64,000 bases of DNA from Acrocarpospora macrocephala (GTDB taxonomy: Bacteria; Actinomycetota; Actinomycetes; Streptosporangiales; Streptosporangiaceae). The notes below the pieces were generated by a model that made no database searches, was not told the origin of the DNA, and was given only the letters and a program-made list of their open reading frames with translations. Shown one piece after another: positions 1 through 8,647 of the stretch. The DNA lies in assembly GCF_009687865.1 (NCBI RefSeq), contig NZ_BLAE01000024.1, forward strand, positions 25,039 through 89,038, written 5' to 3'. How positions within the stretch are numbered: the stretch's first letter is position 1; every line of letters begins with the position of its first letter. The position numbers and the translations under genes were made by a program.

Positions 1-289
1 GCCCGAGGGGAAACAACGGGCTGGGTGGGTGGGGGAGCCACGGCGCTGGGCCGCTCTTCCGGTCACGTGCCGGGCAGTTGGTAATCGAGGGTGAAGGTGG
101 GCTTGCTCCGCCCTTTGGTGCGGGCTCGTGCGATGGCGCTTTGTCGGTGATGGGCGTTGATCCTGGTGGGGTCGCTCGAGCTGCTTCTGGATTGGTGTGG
201 GATTCTTCCACTTGTCGTTTCGTGCCGGAGCCACGGGGATGGCGGGGTCGGGCGGAGCCCGAGGAGAAACAAAGGGCTGGGTGGGTGGG
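1..289. repeat. Intergenic stretch bounded by a 33-bp direct repeat
   Basis: No convincing gene lies here. Bases 1-33 and 257-289 are near-identical (31 of 33 positions; differences at repeat positions 9 and 17), both running from GCCCGAGG to GGGTGGGTGGG. The second copy ends directly at the coaBC start codon. The 220 bp between the copies are more T-rich than the flanks. On the minus strand they hold an open frame of about 50 codons ending near position 63 that could be the relic of a gene or mobile element, but I do not recognise it. The repeat may be a duplicated coaBC upstream segment separated by an insertion. That is inference. Confidence 0.6.
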
Positions 290-1501
290 ATGAAACCACG
301 GGTCGTTCTGGGGGTTGGTGGGGGGATTGCCGCGTACAAGGCTTGTGAGTTGTTGCGGCTGTTTACGGAGTCGGGGCATGACGTGCGGGTGGTGCCGACT
401 CGGGATGCTTTGAAGTTTGTGGGGGAGGCGACGTGGGCGGCGCTTTCGGGGAAGGCAGTTAGTGCTGAGGTCTGGGATGCGGTGGAGGAGGTGCCGCATG
501 TTCGGATCGGGAAGAGTGCTGATCTTGTGGTGGTGGCGCCCGCCACGGCGGATTTGATGGCGCGGGCGGCGCATGGGCTGGCCAATGATCTGCTGACGAA
601 TACGTTGCTGACGGCTCGGTGTCCGGTGGTTTTCGCGCCGGCGATGCATACCGAGATGTGGGAGCATCCGGCAACTCAGGCCAATGTGGCGACCCTGCGG
701 GAGCGGGGGGCGATTGTGGTCGAGCCCGCTGTGGGGCGGCTGACCGGAGTGGATACCGGTAAGGGGCGGCTGCCCGATCCTGAGGAGATATTTCGGATTT
801 GTCGGGATGTCTTGAAGGGGTCTACGGCTGATCTGGCGGGGCGGCGGGTGGTGGTGTCCGCCGGGGGGACGCGGGAGGCCATCGATCCGGTGCGGTTCAT
901 CGGGAACCGGTCGTCGGGGTTGCAGGGGTACGCGCTGGCCCGGACGGCGGTGGCCCGGGGGGCCGAGGTCACGCTCGTGGCGGCCAACGTGGGGCTGCCC
1001 GATCCGGCGGGAGCGCGTGTGGTCCGCGTCGAGTCGGCGATCCAGTTGCGGGAAGCCGTGCTGGCGGCCGCGGAGGACGCGGACGTGGTCGTGATGGCGG
1101 CGGCGGTGGCCGATTTCCGGCCGGTACGGCAGCAGGCCACGAAGATCAAGAAGACGCCCGGCGAACCAGAGCCCATCTATCTCACGAAAAATCCGGACAT
1201 TCTTGCGGAGCTGGGGGAGACCCGGAGGAAGCAGCGCGAGCAAGGCCAGCCGTACCCGGAAGTGATCGTCGGCTTCGCGGCGGAGACCGACGACGTGCTC
1301 GCCAACGGGCGGGCGAAGCTCGCCAGGAAGGGCTGTGACCTGCTGGTCGTCAACCAGGTGGGCGAGAACCTGGCATTCGGCACGCCGGACAACGCCGCCA
1401 TCGTGCTGGCCGCCGACGGTGACCCGGTTGAGATCCCGCGTGGGCCAAAAGAGGATCTCGCGGGCATAGTGTGGGATCTGGTAGCCGGACGCCTGGTGTA
1501 A
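290..1501 (+). CDS. coaBC: Bifunctional phosphopantothenoylcysteine decarboxylase / phosphopantothenate-cysteine ligase
   Basis: 403 aa cytosolic enzyme for two steps of coenzyme A synthesis: CTP-dependent joining of 4'-phosphopantothenate to cysteine, then FMN-dependent decarboxylation. The ATG at 290 gives the classic MKPRVVLGVGGGIAAYKA start, so I prefer it to longer in-frame starts. The CoaC half (about residues 1-180) shows the flavoprotein fold, the PH catalytic region (PHVRIGKSADL), PATADLMARAAHG and PAMHTEM. The CoaB half shows SAGGTREAIDPVRF, AAVADFRP and the KIKK lysine motif. The normally conserved SSGK appears here as SSGLQG, a lysine-to-leucine change worth checking. The first third uses more T-ending codons than the rest. 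Upstream rpoZ, usual in actinomycetes, is outside the window. Confidence 0.96.
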   Translation: MKPRVVLGVGGGIAAYKACELLRLFTESGHDVRVVPTRDALKFVGEATWAALSGKAVSAEVWDAVEEVPHVRIGKSADLVVVAPATADLMARAAHGLANDLLTNTLLTARCPVVFAPAMHTEMWEHPATQANVATLRERGAIVVEPAVGRLTGVDTGKGRLPDPEEIFRICRDVLKGSTADLAGRRVVVSAGGTREAIDPVRFIGNRSSGLQGYALARTAVARGAEVTLVAANVGLPDPAGARVVRVESAIQLREAVLAAAEDADVVVMAAAVADFRPVRQQATKIKKTPGEPEPIYLTKNPDILAELGETRRKQREQGQPYPEVIVGFAAETDDVLANGRAKLARKGCDLLVVNQVGENLAFGTPDNAAIVLAADGDPVEIPRGPKEDLAGIVWDLVAGRLV

Positions 1502-1673
1502 CGACCGCCCCGCCGGGACAAACAGGGATTAGGCCCCAGTCCGGACGCCCCACCCGCACCGGACAGGCCGACGTGCGACCGCTGGATTCGCCAGGGCGGA
1601 CACCGCCGCCAGGCGCTTCCAGGCCGACCCCGGGCAAGCGACAAGCACGAGGGCACGCGAAGGAGCGATAGCC

Positions 1674-2042
1674 ATGCCGGTGACCGCCGCTATCCGAGCG
1701 CGCTGCCGGGCTCTGCTTCCAGTCGGGGAAGACCTCCGGTACGTCTTCCCGGCGCAGTCGATGAGCGCCCCGGGCGTGGCCGGCTTCCTGATCGTCGTCA
1801 CCGACCGGTCCATCACCGTCCTGGCGACCAAGATGTTCGACCGCTCGGAGCCCGCGTCGGTGTGGGCGGTCCACCCGCGCCGTACCAGACTGGGACCGAT
1901 CGAATTCGCCGGCGGCCCCACGATCGAGTTCGGCGGGATGGTGTTCGAAGTAGACGAGGAATATGTCGCGGTTGTCGGCGCGGCGGACGCGGAAGCGTTC
2001 GCGCCAGGAGATCTTCCGCGCGATCCCCTTCCCGACTTGTAG
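1674..2042 (+). CDS. Conserved hypothetical protein, PH-like fold possible
   Basis: 122 aa protein with no recognised catalytic motif. It begins MPVTAAIRARCRALLP and has an alternating beta-strand pattern (FLIVVTDRSITVLATK, ASVWAVHPRRTRLGPIEF), reminiscent of small bacterial PH-like or YokE-type domains. No signal peptide or membrane segment is seen. AAGGAG at about 1661 precedes the ATG by a normal distance, so the start is well supported. It sits 172 bp after coaBC and 93 bp before metK on the same strand. Function is unknown; the PH-like idea rests only on the strand pattern. Confidence 0.75.
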   Translation: MPVTAAIRARCRALLPVGEDLRYVFPAQSMSAPGVAGFLIVVTDRSITVLATKMFDRSEPASVWAVHPRRTRLGPIEFAGGPTIEFGGMVFEVDEEYVAVVGAADAEAFAPGDLPRDPLPDL

Positions 2043-2135
2043 ATTTGAGACAGTTTCGCGACGCCAAGCTCGGTAGGGCTACACTCGGCGAAGCTATTTT
2101 AGACGCCAGCAGCCGCTGCATATAGGAGCCACGAG

Positions 2136-3323
2136 TTGTCCCGTCGCCTGTTCACCTCCGAGTCGGTAACCGAGGGCCACCCCGACAAGATCGCCGACCA
2201 GATCAGTGACGCGATTCTCGACGCCATGCTCAAGGACGATCCGAAGAGCCGCGTCGCCGTCGAGACGATGATCACTACCGGTCAGGTTCACGTCGCGGGC
2301 GAGGTGACGACCGAGACCTATGTCGACATTCCCGGCGTCATCCGCGAGAAGATCCTGGAAATCGGATACGACGCCTCGCACAAGGGCTTCGACGGCGCCT
2401 CCTGCGGCGTCTCGGTGTCCATCGGCGCGCAGTCGCCTGACATCGCCCAGGGCGTCGACGACGCGTACGAGGCGCGCGAGGGCGAGACGGCCGACGAGCT
2501 GGACCGCCAGGGCGCCGGCGACCAGGGCCTGATGTTCGGCTACGCCTGCCGCGAGACCCCCGAGCTGATGCCGCTGCCGATCACGCTCGCGCACCGGATG
2601 GCCAAGCGCCTGTCCGAGGTCCGCAAGAACGGCACCGTGCCCTACCTGCGCCCCGACGGCAAGACCCAGGTCACCATCGAGTATGACGGCGACCGCCCGG
2701 TCCGCCTCGACACGGTCGTGGTCTCCACCCAGCACGCCCCGGAGATCGACCTCAAGGAGATGCTGGCCCCGGACATCCGCGAGCACGTGGTCGAGCCGAT
2801 CCTGGCCGACCTGGAGCTGGACGTCGAGGGTTACCGCCTGCTGGTCAACCCGACCGGCCGGTTCGAGATCGGCGGCCCGATGGGCGACGCCGGCCTGACC
2901 GGACGCAAGATCATCGTGGACACCTACGGCGGCATGGCCCGGCACGGCGGCGGCGCCTTCTCCGGCAAGGACCCGTCCAAGGTGGACCGCTCCGCGGCCT
3001 ACGCGATGCGCTGGGTGGCCAAGAACATCGTCGCCGCCGGCCTGGCCGACCGCGCCGAGGTCCAGGTGGCGTACGCGATCGGCAAGGCCCAGCCGGTCGG
3101 CGTCTTCGTGGAGACCTTCGGCACCGAGAAGGTCGACGTGGACAAGATCCAGGACGCCGTGATCCAGGTCTTCGACCTCCGGCCCGCCGCGATCATCCGC
3201 GACCTCGACCTGCTCCGCCCGATCTACTCCGAGACCGCCGCGTACGGCCACTTCGGCCGGGAGGGCGTCTCCTGGGAGTCGACCGACCGCGCCGACGCCC
3301 TGCGCCAGGCCGCCGGTTTGTAA
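2136..3323 (+). CDS. metK: S-adenosylmethionine synthetase
   Basis: 395 aa enzyme making S-adenosylmethionine from methionine and ATP. It starts with TTG at 2136, about 8 bp after GGAG, giving [21 protein letters not shown]; this N-terminal block with GHPDK is the ATP/methionine-binding signature. The glycine-rich loop [16 protein letters not shown] (about residue 270) and the C-terminal [13 protein letters not shown] block are intact, and the length is typical. The 93-bp leader is too short for a SAM riboswitch and shows none of the conserved SAM-I/SAM-IV elements. A strong hairpin follows the stop codon. Confidence 0.98.
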   Translation: MSRRLFTSESVTEGHPDKIADQISDAILDAMLKDDPKSRVAVETMITTGQVHVAGEVTTETYVDIPGVIREKILEIGYDASHKGFDGASCGVSVSIGAQSPDIAQGVDDAYEAREGETADELDRQGAGDQGLMFGYACRETPELMPLPITLAHRMAKRLSEVRKNGTVPYLRPDGKTQVTIEYDGDRPVRLDTVVVSTQHAPEIDLKEMLAPDIREHVVEPILADLELDVEGYRLLVNPTGRFEIGGPMGDAGLTGRKIIVDTYGGMARHGGGAFSGKDPSKVDRSAAYAMRWVAKNIVAAGLADRAEVQVAYAIGKAQPVGVFVETFGTEKVDVDKIQDAVIQVFDLRPAAIIRDLDLLRPIYSETAAYGHFGREGVSWESTDRADALRQAAGL

Positions 3324-3343
3324 CACCATTCCGTACATGAGAC

Positions 3344-3380
3344 GACGGCGTCCGGCGCGAGTTGGGCGCCGTCTTCGTGT
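3344..3380 (+). terminator. Rho-independent-type terminator after metK
   Basis: A 10-bp stem pairs 3344-3353 (GACGGCGTCC) with 3364-3373 (GGGCGCCGTC, one T-G wobble) around a 10-nt loop. It is followed by the T-rich TTCGTGTTCT. It lies 20 bp after the metK stop and ends just before the priA start region. Confidence 0.75.
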
Positions 3381-3398
3381 TCTGGTAGGACGGGGGGC

Positions 3399-5555
3399 GT
3401 GAGTGAGCCTCGGGGGGTCGCGCAGGAGGCGCTGATCGCGCTGCCCGGCACGCGCAAGACTCCCGCGAAAGGTGCGCCCGACCAGGCGGAGCAGGATCCG
3501 GTCGCCCGGATTCTGGTGGATTCGCCGCTGCCGCACCTGGACCGGCCGTTCGACTATCTCGTCCCCGCGTCGATGCACGAGGACGCGGTGCCCGGCTGCC
3601 GGGTGCGCGTGCGTTTCGCCGGAAAACTCACCGACGGCTTCCTGCTGGAGCGGGCCGCGGAAAGCGAGCACGAGGGCACGTTGCTGTTCCTCGACCGGGT
3701 GGTCTCGCCCGAGCCGGTGCTGACCCCGGAGATCGCCGCCCTCGCCCGCGCGGTCGCCGACCGCTACGCCGGGACGATGTCGGATGTGCTGCGGCTCGCG
3801 ATCCCGCCGCGCCACGCCAAGGTCGAGGCAGAGGAGCCCAGCCCTCAGGCCGATGCGGGTGAGCCGGCCAGCCTCCGGGCCGACGCGGGCGAGCCGCCCG
3901 CCGGGAAGGCGTGGGCGCCCTACCCGATCGGCGGATCGTTCCTCACCGCGTTGCGCGACGGGCGCACGCCTCGGGCCGTCTGGTGCGCGGTGCCCGGCAC
4001 CGGCGATGAAGGCCCGTCGTGGCCCGCCGCCGTGGCCGAGGCGATGCTGGCGACGCTGGCGGGTGGACGCGGCGCGCTGGTCGTGCTGCCCGACGGCAAG
4101 GACGTGGCGTTGCTCGACCGGGCGCTCACCGGCGCGACCCGCGGACCGGCCGCCGCCGACGGCAAGGGCGCCGCCGGCGGCAAGAATGTGGCCTCGCCCG
4201 CGCGCAAACGCGGCACCTCCGACGGGACCACCGGCGAGCATGTCGCGCTCACCGCCGACCTGGGCCCGGCCGAGCGCTACCGGCGCTGGCTGCGGGTGCT
4301 GCGCGGCCAGGCGCGCGCCGTCATCGGCACCCGGGCGGTGGCGTTCGCGCCGGTGCGCGACCTCGGCCTGGCCGTGCTCTGGGACGACGGGGACGATCTG
4401 CACGCCGAGCGGCTGGCGCCGTACCCGCACGCCAGGGAGGTGCTCGCGCTGCGCGCGCACCAGGCCGAGGCGGGCATGCTGATCGGGGGGTACGCGATGA
4501 CCGCCGAGGCCGCGCAGCTCATCGCCGCCGGCTGGGCCAAACCCCTGGTCGCCGACCGGGACGGCGTGCGCGCGCGAGCGCCCCGGGTGCGCCCGGCGGG
4601 CGACGACGCCGAGCTGGCCAGGGACCAGGCCGCCCGCGCCGCCCGGCTGCCGAGCCTGGCCTGGCGGGCGCTCAAGCAGGGTCTCGAGCACGGCCCGGTG
4701 CTCGTCCAGGTGCCGCGCCGGGGCTACCTGCCGGCGCTGGCCTGCCAGCACTGCCGGGCGCCCGCCCGGTGCGCCGCGGACACCCCGTCGGGTCCCTGCT
4801 CGGGGCCGCTGGCGCTGCGCGGGGGGCACGCGATGCCGTACTGCCGCTGGTGCGGCCGGATCGCGGGGGAGTGGCGCTGCCCGGCCTGCGGCGGCGTCCG
4901 GGTCCGGGCCAGCGTGGTCGGCTCCCGCCGCACCGCCGAGGAGCTCGGCCGGGCCTTCGCCTCGGTCCGGGTGACCACCTCGGGCCGGGACGGCGTGCAG
5001 GCCACGGTCGGCTCCGCTCCCGCCCTGGTGGTGGCCACCCCCGGCGCCGAGCCCGTGCCCGACGGCGGATACGCGGCGGCCGTGCTGCTGGACGGCTGGG
5101 CGCTGCTCGGCCGCCCCGACCTGCGCTCCGCCGAGGAGACCCTGCGCCGCTGGCTCAACGCCGCCGCCCTGGTCCGGCCAGGGGCCGAGGTGGTCGTCCT
5201 GGCCGACGCCGGAATCCCGGCCGTCCAGGCCCTGCTGCGCTGGGACCCGGTCACCCACGCGGAACGCGAACTGGGCGACCGCGCCGAACTGGGCTTCCCC
5301 CCGGCCACCCGGATGGCCACGCTCACCGGCGCGCCCGCGGCCGTCCGCGAGATGCTCGCCGCGCTGGCCCTGCCCGCGCGCGCCGACGTGCTCGGCCCGG
5401 TCCCGGTCGAAGCCGGGCAGGAACGTGCCATGATCCGCGTCCCCCGGGCGGGCGGCTCCGAGCTCGCCCGGGTGCTCAAGGGCGCCGAAGGCGTGCGCTC
5501 GGCACGCAAGGCCGACCTGGTACGGGTCCAGATCGACCCCCTCGACCTGATCTGA
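3399..5555 (+). CDS. priA: PriA-like primosomal protein N', ATPase motifs degenerate
   Basis: 718 aa homologue of the replication-restart protein PriA. The N-terminal DNA-binding domain (RILVDSPLPHLDRPFDYLVP, about residues 30-130) is clear. The Zn-binding region has its expected cysteines (CQHC, then C, then CRWCG and CPACGG, about residues 448-505). The Walker A GxTGSGKT is replaced by PGTGDEGPSW and the DEEH box by WDDGDDLHAE, so ATP hydrolysis and helicase activity are unlikely. Actinobacterial PriA proteins are known to be degenerate in this way. The GTG at 3399 lies 25 bp after the metK terminator, and a TAGGAC at 3386 could be a weak -10 for a near-leaderless transcript. Confidence 0.93.
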   Translation: MSEPRGVAQEALIALPGTRKTPAKGAPDQAEQDPVARILVDSPLPHLDRPFDYLVPASMHEDAVPGCRVRVRFAGKLTDGFLLERAAESEHEGTLLFLDRVVSPEPVLTPEIAALARAVADRYAGTMSDVLRLAIPPRHAKVEAEEPSPQADAGEPASLRADAGEPPAGKAWAPYPIGGSFLTALRDGRTPRAVWCAVPGTGDEGPSWPAAVAEAMLATLAGGRGALVVLPDGKDVALLDRALTGATRGPAAADGKGAAGGKNVASPARKRGTSDGTTGEHVALTADLGPAERYRRWLRVLRGQARAVIGTRAVAFAPVRDLGLAVLWDDGDDLHAERLAPYPHAREVLALRAHQAEAGMLIGGYAMTAEAAQLIAAGWAKPLVADRDGVRARAPRVRPAGDDAELARDQAARAARLPSLAWRALKQGLEHGPVLVQVPRRGYLPALACQHCRAPARCAADTPSGPCSGPLALRGGHAMPYCRWCGRIAGEWRCPACGGVRVRASVVGSRRTAEELGRAFASVRVTTSGRDGVQATVGSAPALVVATPGAEPVPDGGYAAAVLLDGWALLGRPDLRSAEETLRRWLNAAALVRPGAEVVVLADAGIPAVQALLRWDPVTHAERELGDRAELGFPPATRMATLTGAPAAVREMLAALALPARADVLGPVPVEAGQERAMIRVPRAGGSELARVLKGAEGVRSARKADLVRVQIDPLDLI

Positions 5556-5593
5556 ACCCACCCGTCACACCCCGCACAGGAGGTTCGCGCCGA

Positions 5594-5629
5594 TTCGCGA
5601 TGCGGTCAGTAACCCGTTAGCGTCTCCCT
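5594..5629 (+). promoter_or_regulatory. Candidate promoter of a leaderless mRNA
   Basis: TTCGCG (5594-5599) and TAGCGT (5618-5623) are separated by 18 bp, and TAGCGT ends 6 bp before the GTG at 5630. No Shine-Dalgarno sequence is present. The geometry places the transcription start at or next to the GTG. Confidence 0.5.
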
Positions 5630-7318
5630 GTGTCGATCGAATGGGTGAACCGGGCCATCGACGGTCTCCGCGTGTGGGGCAACGAGAAGGGCGTCGAGGT
5701 CGACGTCGACGAAGTGCGGTTGCTGTGTGACTACGCCAGCGACTACCTGGAGGTGCACGAGCTCGGCGACTTCCGGCCCGGCACGTTCGAAGAACTCCTG
5801 CTGGAGATCTACCCGCGCAAGGTGATCGCCCCGCCGGAGACCGCCCCCGAGACCGTGGCCGCCGCCAGGACGCTGATCGAGTTCCTGGTCGAGACCGGCG
5901 AGATCGCCACCAAGGCGGCCGCCCGGATGCGCGCCACCCTCGACCGCATCGGCCCCGAGATGCCCGCCGCCCTGGCCGACACCAGCAAGTTCGGCATGGC
6001 CAAGAGCATCTTCAGCGCCATCGGCGCCGACTCCCTGGAACTCGGCGACCCGCTGCCCGTGCAGGGCGCGACCGCCGAGGTGGTCAGGGACACGGCCACC
6101 CTGGACGAGGAGTGCGACTGCCCCGGCTGTGCCCCCCTCCCGCCCGTCCGGCTGGCCCCGGCCGCCGAGATCGCCGCCGCCGTCCGCGAGGTGCCGCTGC
6201 TCCGCGACGCGCACACGGTCGCCGCCTGGCTGGCCGACCAGAACCGCACCACCACCGTCCGCAAGGCGCTGCGGGTCAAGGACGCCCGGCTGATCACCCA
6301 GGAGCTGGGCGTGGCCAGGCCCGCGCTGGCCTGGCGGCTGGCCCTGGAACTCGGCCTGGCCGACCTGGAAGGCACCACCGTCGTCAAGGAGGCGGGCTTC
6401 CGCCCGCTGCACGCCAGAGCCCAGGAGGACGTGCTGGACCTGTGGGTCGGCACCGTCGAGTTCCTCGGCGAGGAGGGCCGCGAGGTCACCGGCGAGACCT
6501 TGGTCGACGACGCCATCTACTCCCTCCACGACCTGCTCTACCGGCTGCAGGAGCCGGTCCCGTTCGACCAGGTCGGCGACTACCTGCGCGAGGTCGGCGA
6601 CGGCGGCCTGGTCGAGGACCTGCCCGCCGCGCTGGCGGCCCTGTCCTACGCGGGCACCGTGCGGCTGACCCCCGGCGGCCTCACGCTCACCGAGCACGGC
6701 CAGTGGGGCCTGCGCGAGATGTATGACGAGCTCGGCCTGGACGCCCCGGTCGCCGCCGACCTGGCCGCCGGGGACGCCGGATCGCTGATCTCCGGGCTGC
6801 TGCACGACTGGTCCCCCGACGACGTCACCGAGCGCGACGTGGACCGCTGGCTGTCGGCCCGCAGTCCCGCCGACGCCGCCGCCGAGCTCCTGGCCGCCGT
6901 CGCCGGCGCGCCCGCCCAGGTGCGCGGCGTCGCGGTGACGATCGTGGACCGGCTCGGCCACGCCGCCGAACCGTCGGTCCGCGACCGTCTCGCCGACCCG
7001 GAGCTGCGCCCGCACGCGATCCACTGGCTGTCCTCCCGCGGCCTGGACGCGCCGCCGCTGACCGAGGCCGAGATGTTGTGGTTCACCGTGGACATGCTCG
7101 CGCTGGCCCTCCCGGCCGCCGAGGCCGACCCGGAGCGCTTCGCCGAGAACATGGGCGCGTCCGGGCCGCCGCCCGAGGTGATCGAGGATCTGTGGCGGGT
7201 GGAGCACCCCGATCTGGTCGAGGTGCTCGAGCTGCTCGGCCAGACGCTGCCCGACGACATGGCGGCGAAAGCGGCGAGGAAGGCCGCCTTCAAGGCTCGT
7301 TCGCGGGGCATCAGGTAA
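5630..7318 (+). CDS. Unknown 562-aa protein, larger member of a paralogous pair
   Basis: Leucine/alanine-rich soluble protein, start GTG at 5630. I do not recognise a family with known function. About residues 1-155 are an alpha-helical domain absent from the neighbour. A compact cysteine cluster ECDCPGCAP follows at about residue 160. From about residue 170 it aligns with the next gene: PPVRLAP..VPLLRDAH here against PPVELAL..VPLVRDAH there, and both end with KAARK..KARSR. The C-terminal third looks like helical HEAT-type repeats. No signal peptide or membrane segment is seen. The cysteines could bind metal (inference). Confidence 0.85.
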   Translation: MSIEWVNRAIDGLRVWGNEKGVEVDVDEVRLLCDYASDYLEVHELGDFRPGTFEELLLEIYPRKVIAPPETAPETVAAARTLIEFLVETGEIATKAAARMRATLDRIGPEMPAALADTSKFGMAKSIFSAIGADSLELGDPLPVQGATAEVVRDTATLDEECDCPGCAPLPPVRLAPAAEIAAAVREVPLLRDAHTVAAWLADQNRTTTVRKALRVKDARLITQELGVARPALAWRLALELGLADLEGTTVVKEAGFRPLHARAQEDVLDLWVGTVEFLGEEGREVTGETLVDDAIYSLHDLLYRLQEPVPFDQVGDYLREVGDGGLVEDLPAALAALSYAGTVRLTPGGLTLTEHGQWGLREMYDELGLDAPVAADLAAGDAGSLISGLLHDWSPDDVTERDVDRWLSARSPADAAAELLAAVAGAPAQVRGVAVTIVDRLGHAAEPSVRDRLADPELRPHAIHWLSSRGLDAPPLTEAEMLWFTVDMLALALPAAEADPERFAENMGASGPPPEVIEDLWRVEHPDLVEVLELLGQTLPDDMAAKAARKAAFKARSRGIR

Positions 7319-7329
7319 CTCCTGTGGAG

Positions 7330-7341
7330 TAAGTTGCAGAG
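7330..7341 (+). promoter_or_regulatory. -10 element of a probable leaderless mRNA
   Basis: TAAGTT (7330-7335) ends 6 bp before the ATG at 7342, in the 23-bp gap between the two paralogues. No ribosome-binding site is present. Confidence 0.5.
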
Positions 7342-8586
7342 ATGCCTGGTTCTGGGATCCTCGACAGCGACGTGCTCACATTCCCGCCGGTCGAGCTGGC
7401 GCTCGACGACGAGCTTGCGGCCATCGTGCTCGCGGTGCCCCTGGTGCGCGACGCTCACCGGCTCGCCACCTGGACCGGCGTCCGCGCGGTCACCGGGGAG
7501 AACCTGCTCTCCGAGGGCGACGCCGCCGCGGCCGTCGAGGCGCTCGGCCTGCCGCCCCGGCGGCTCGCGCTGCTCTGGATCGTGGCGGTGAACGGCCGCC
7601 TGATCGAGATCACCCGGGAGGGCGCGCGGCCAGGACCCGGCTTCACCGACCCGATGGAGTTCTGGGACGGCGTGGTCATGGACGTGCTGGACCGCACCGA
7701 CGCCCAGACCGGCGCTGGGCTGACCCGCTCCGCGGTGATCGACGAGCACCTGACCGAGATCCTGGCCACCATGTACTCGGTCCGCGACGGCATGGCGTTC
7801 GCCGCCCTGGCCTCCGGCATCCTGCAGGCGCACGAGGTCGGCTGCGAGGCCCGCCCGGCCGAGCTGCGGCGGCTGCGCCTGTCCCTGCCCGCCGAGCTGG
7901 CCGAGGCGATGGAGCTGCTGCGCTACTGCGGGCTCATCGAGATCGCCGGGGACCTGGTCAGGCTCACCCCGCCGGGCGTCTGGGCGGTCCGGCGGGACCT
8001 GCTCCGCGAGGGCCACGACGCGCCGTCGCTCCGCGAGGTCGCGGGCCTGGCCGAGCTCAGCGCGGGCGAGCTGGTGGACGCCCTGCTGGCGGGCCGCGCC
8101 TCGGCCAGCGCGGCCACGCTCTGGCTGGAACGGCGCGTCCCCGAGGAGGCCGCCCGCGACCTGATCAAGATCGCCGCCTCCGGCAACGCCGCCCAGCGCG
8201 GCACCGCCGGGACCATCCTGGAGGAGCTCGGCCCCGAGGCCGCCGCCGCCGTCCGGGAAGCCCTGGACGAGCCCATGATGTGGCGGTACGCGGCGGCCTG
8301 GCTGGGCGTGCGGGACCTGGAGGCCCCGGCGCTGGGCGGCGGCGACGGCGCCTGGGTGGCGGTGGACACGCTGGCCGCGCTGCTCTACCTGAAACCCCGG
8401 GTGGACTCGCCGGCCAAGCTGGACATCCTCGGGGAGGACTTACTGAGCCTGGTCCCCGAGATGGGCGCCGCCGACCACCCCGACACGCTGGCCGTGCTGG
8501 AGCTGCTCGGCAAGCACCATCCGGACGTGGTCGTGGCCAAGGCCGCGCGCAAGACCGCGATGAAGGCCCGCTCCCGCGCGCACTGA
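7342..8586 (+). CDS. Unknown 414-aa protein, smaller member of the paralogous pair
   Basis: Start ATG at 7342. It shares with the preceding protein the opening block (FPPVELAL, VPLVRDAH) and the ending block (VLELLGKHHP, KAARKTAMKARSR), so the two arose by duplication. It lacks the extra N-terminal domain and the CxCxxC cluster. The middle contains a possible winged-helix segment (LRYCGLIEIAGDLVRLTPPG, about residues 192-212), then HEAT-like helices. It is probably cytosolic and its function is unknown. It has its own -10 element despite lying 23 bp after its paralogue. A nucleic-acid-associated scaffold is possible but unproven. Confidence 0.85.
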   Translation: MPGSGILDSDVLTFPPVELALDDELAAIVLAVPLVRDAHRLATWTGVRAVTGENLLSEGDAAAAVEALGLPPRRLALLWIVAVNGRLIEITREGARPGPGFTDPMEFWDGVVMDVLDRTDAQTGAGLTRSAVIDEHLTEILATMYSVRDGMAFAALASGILQAHEVGCEARPAELRRLRLSLPAELAEAMELLRYCGLIEIAGDLVRLTPPGVWAVRRDLLREGHDAPSLREVAGLAELSAGELVDALLAGRASASAATLWLERRVPEEAARDLIKIAASGNAAQRGTAGTILEELGPEAAAAVREALDEPMMWRYAAAWLGVRDLEAPALGGGDGAWVAVDTLAALLYLKPRVDSPAKLDILGEDLLSLVPEMGAADHPDTLAVLELLGKHHPDVVVAKAARKTAMKARSRAH

Positions 8587-8609
8587 ACAGGCCGCCTCCG
8601 AGGGACCCG

Positions 8610-8647
8610 TAAACTGGGGTGATCCCTAGGTAATGAGGAGCCCGCTG
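8610..8647 (+). promoter_or_regulatory. def promoter -10 and ribosome-binding site
   Basis: TAAACT (8610-8615) is a good -10. GAGGAG at 8634-8639 lies 8 bp before the GTG at 8648. This spacing makes the GTG, not the ATG at 8633 that overlaps the site, the likelier def start. Confidence 0.55.

Noticed and set aside
2042-2135. SAM riboswitch before metK
   Set aside because: The leader is only 93 bp and lacks the conserved SAM-I/SAM-IV cores.
2094-5561. 1155-codon minus-strand open frame opposite metK and priA
   Set aside because: It is a GC-rich shadow of two certain genes, with low-complexity G/R/A/H composition and no domain.
4019-5620. 533-codon plus-strand frame inside priA
   Set aside because: Arg/Gly/Ala-rich alternate-frame translation of priA; no start signal or motif.
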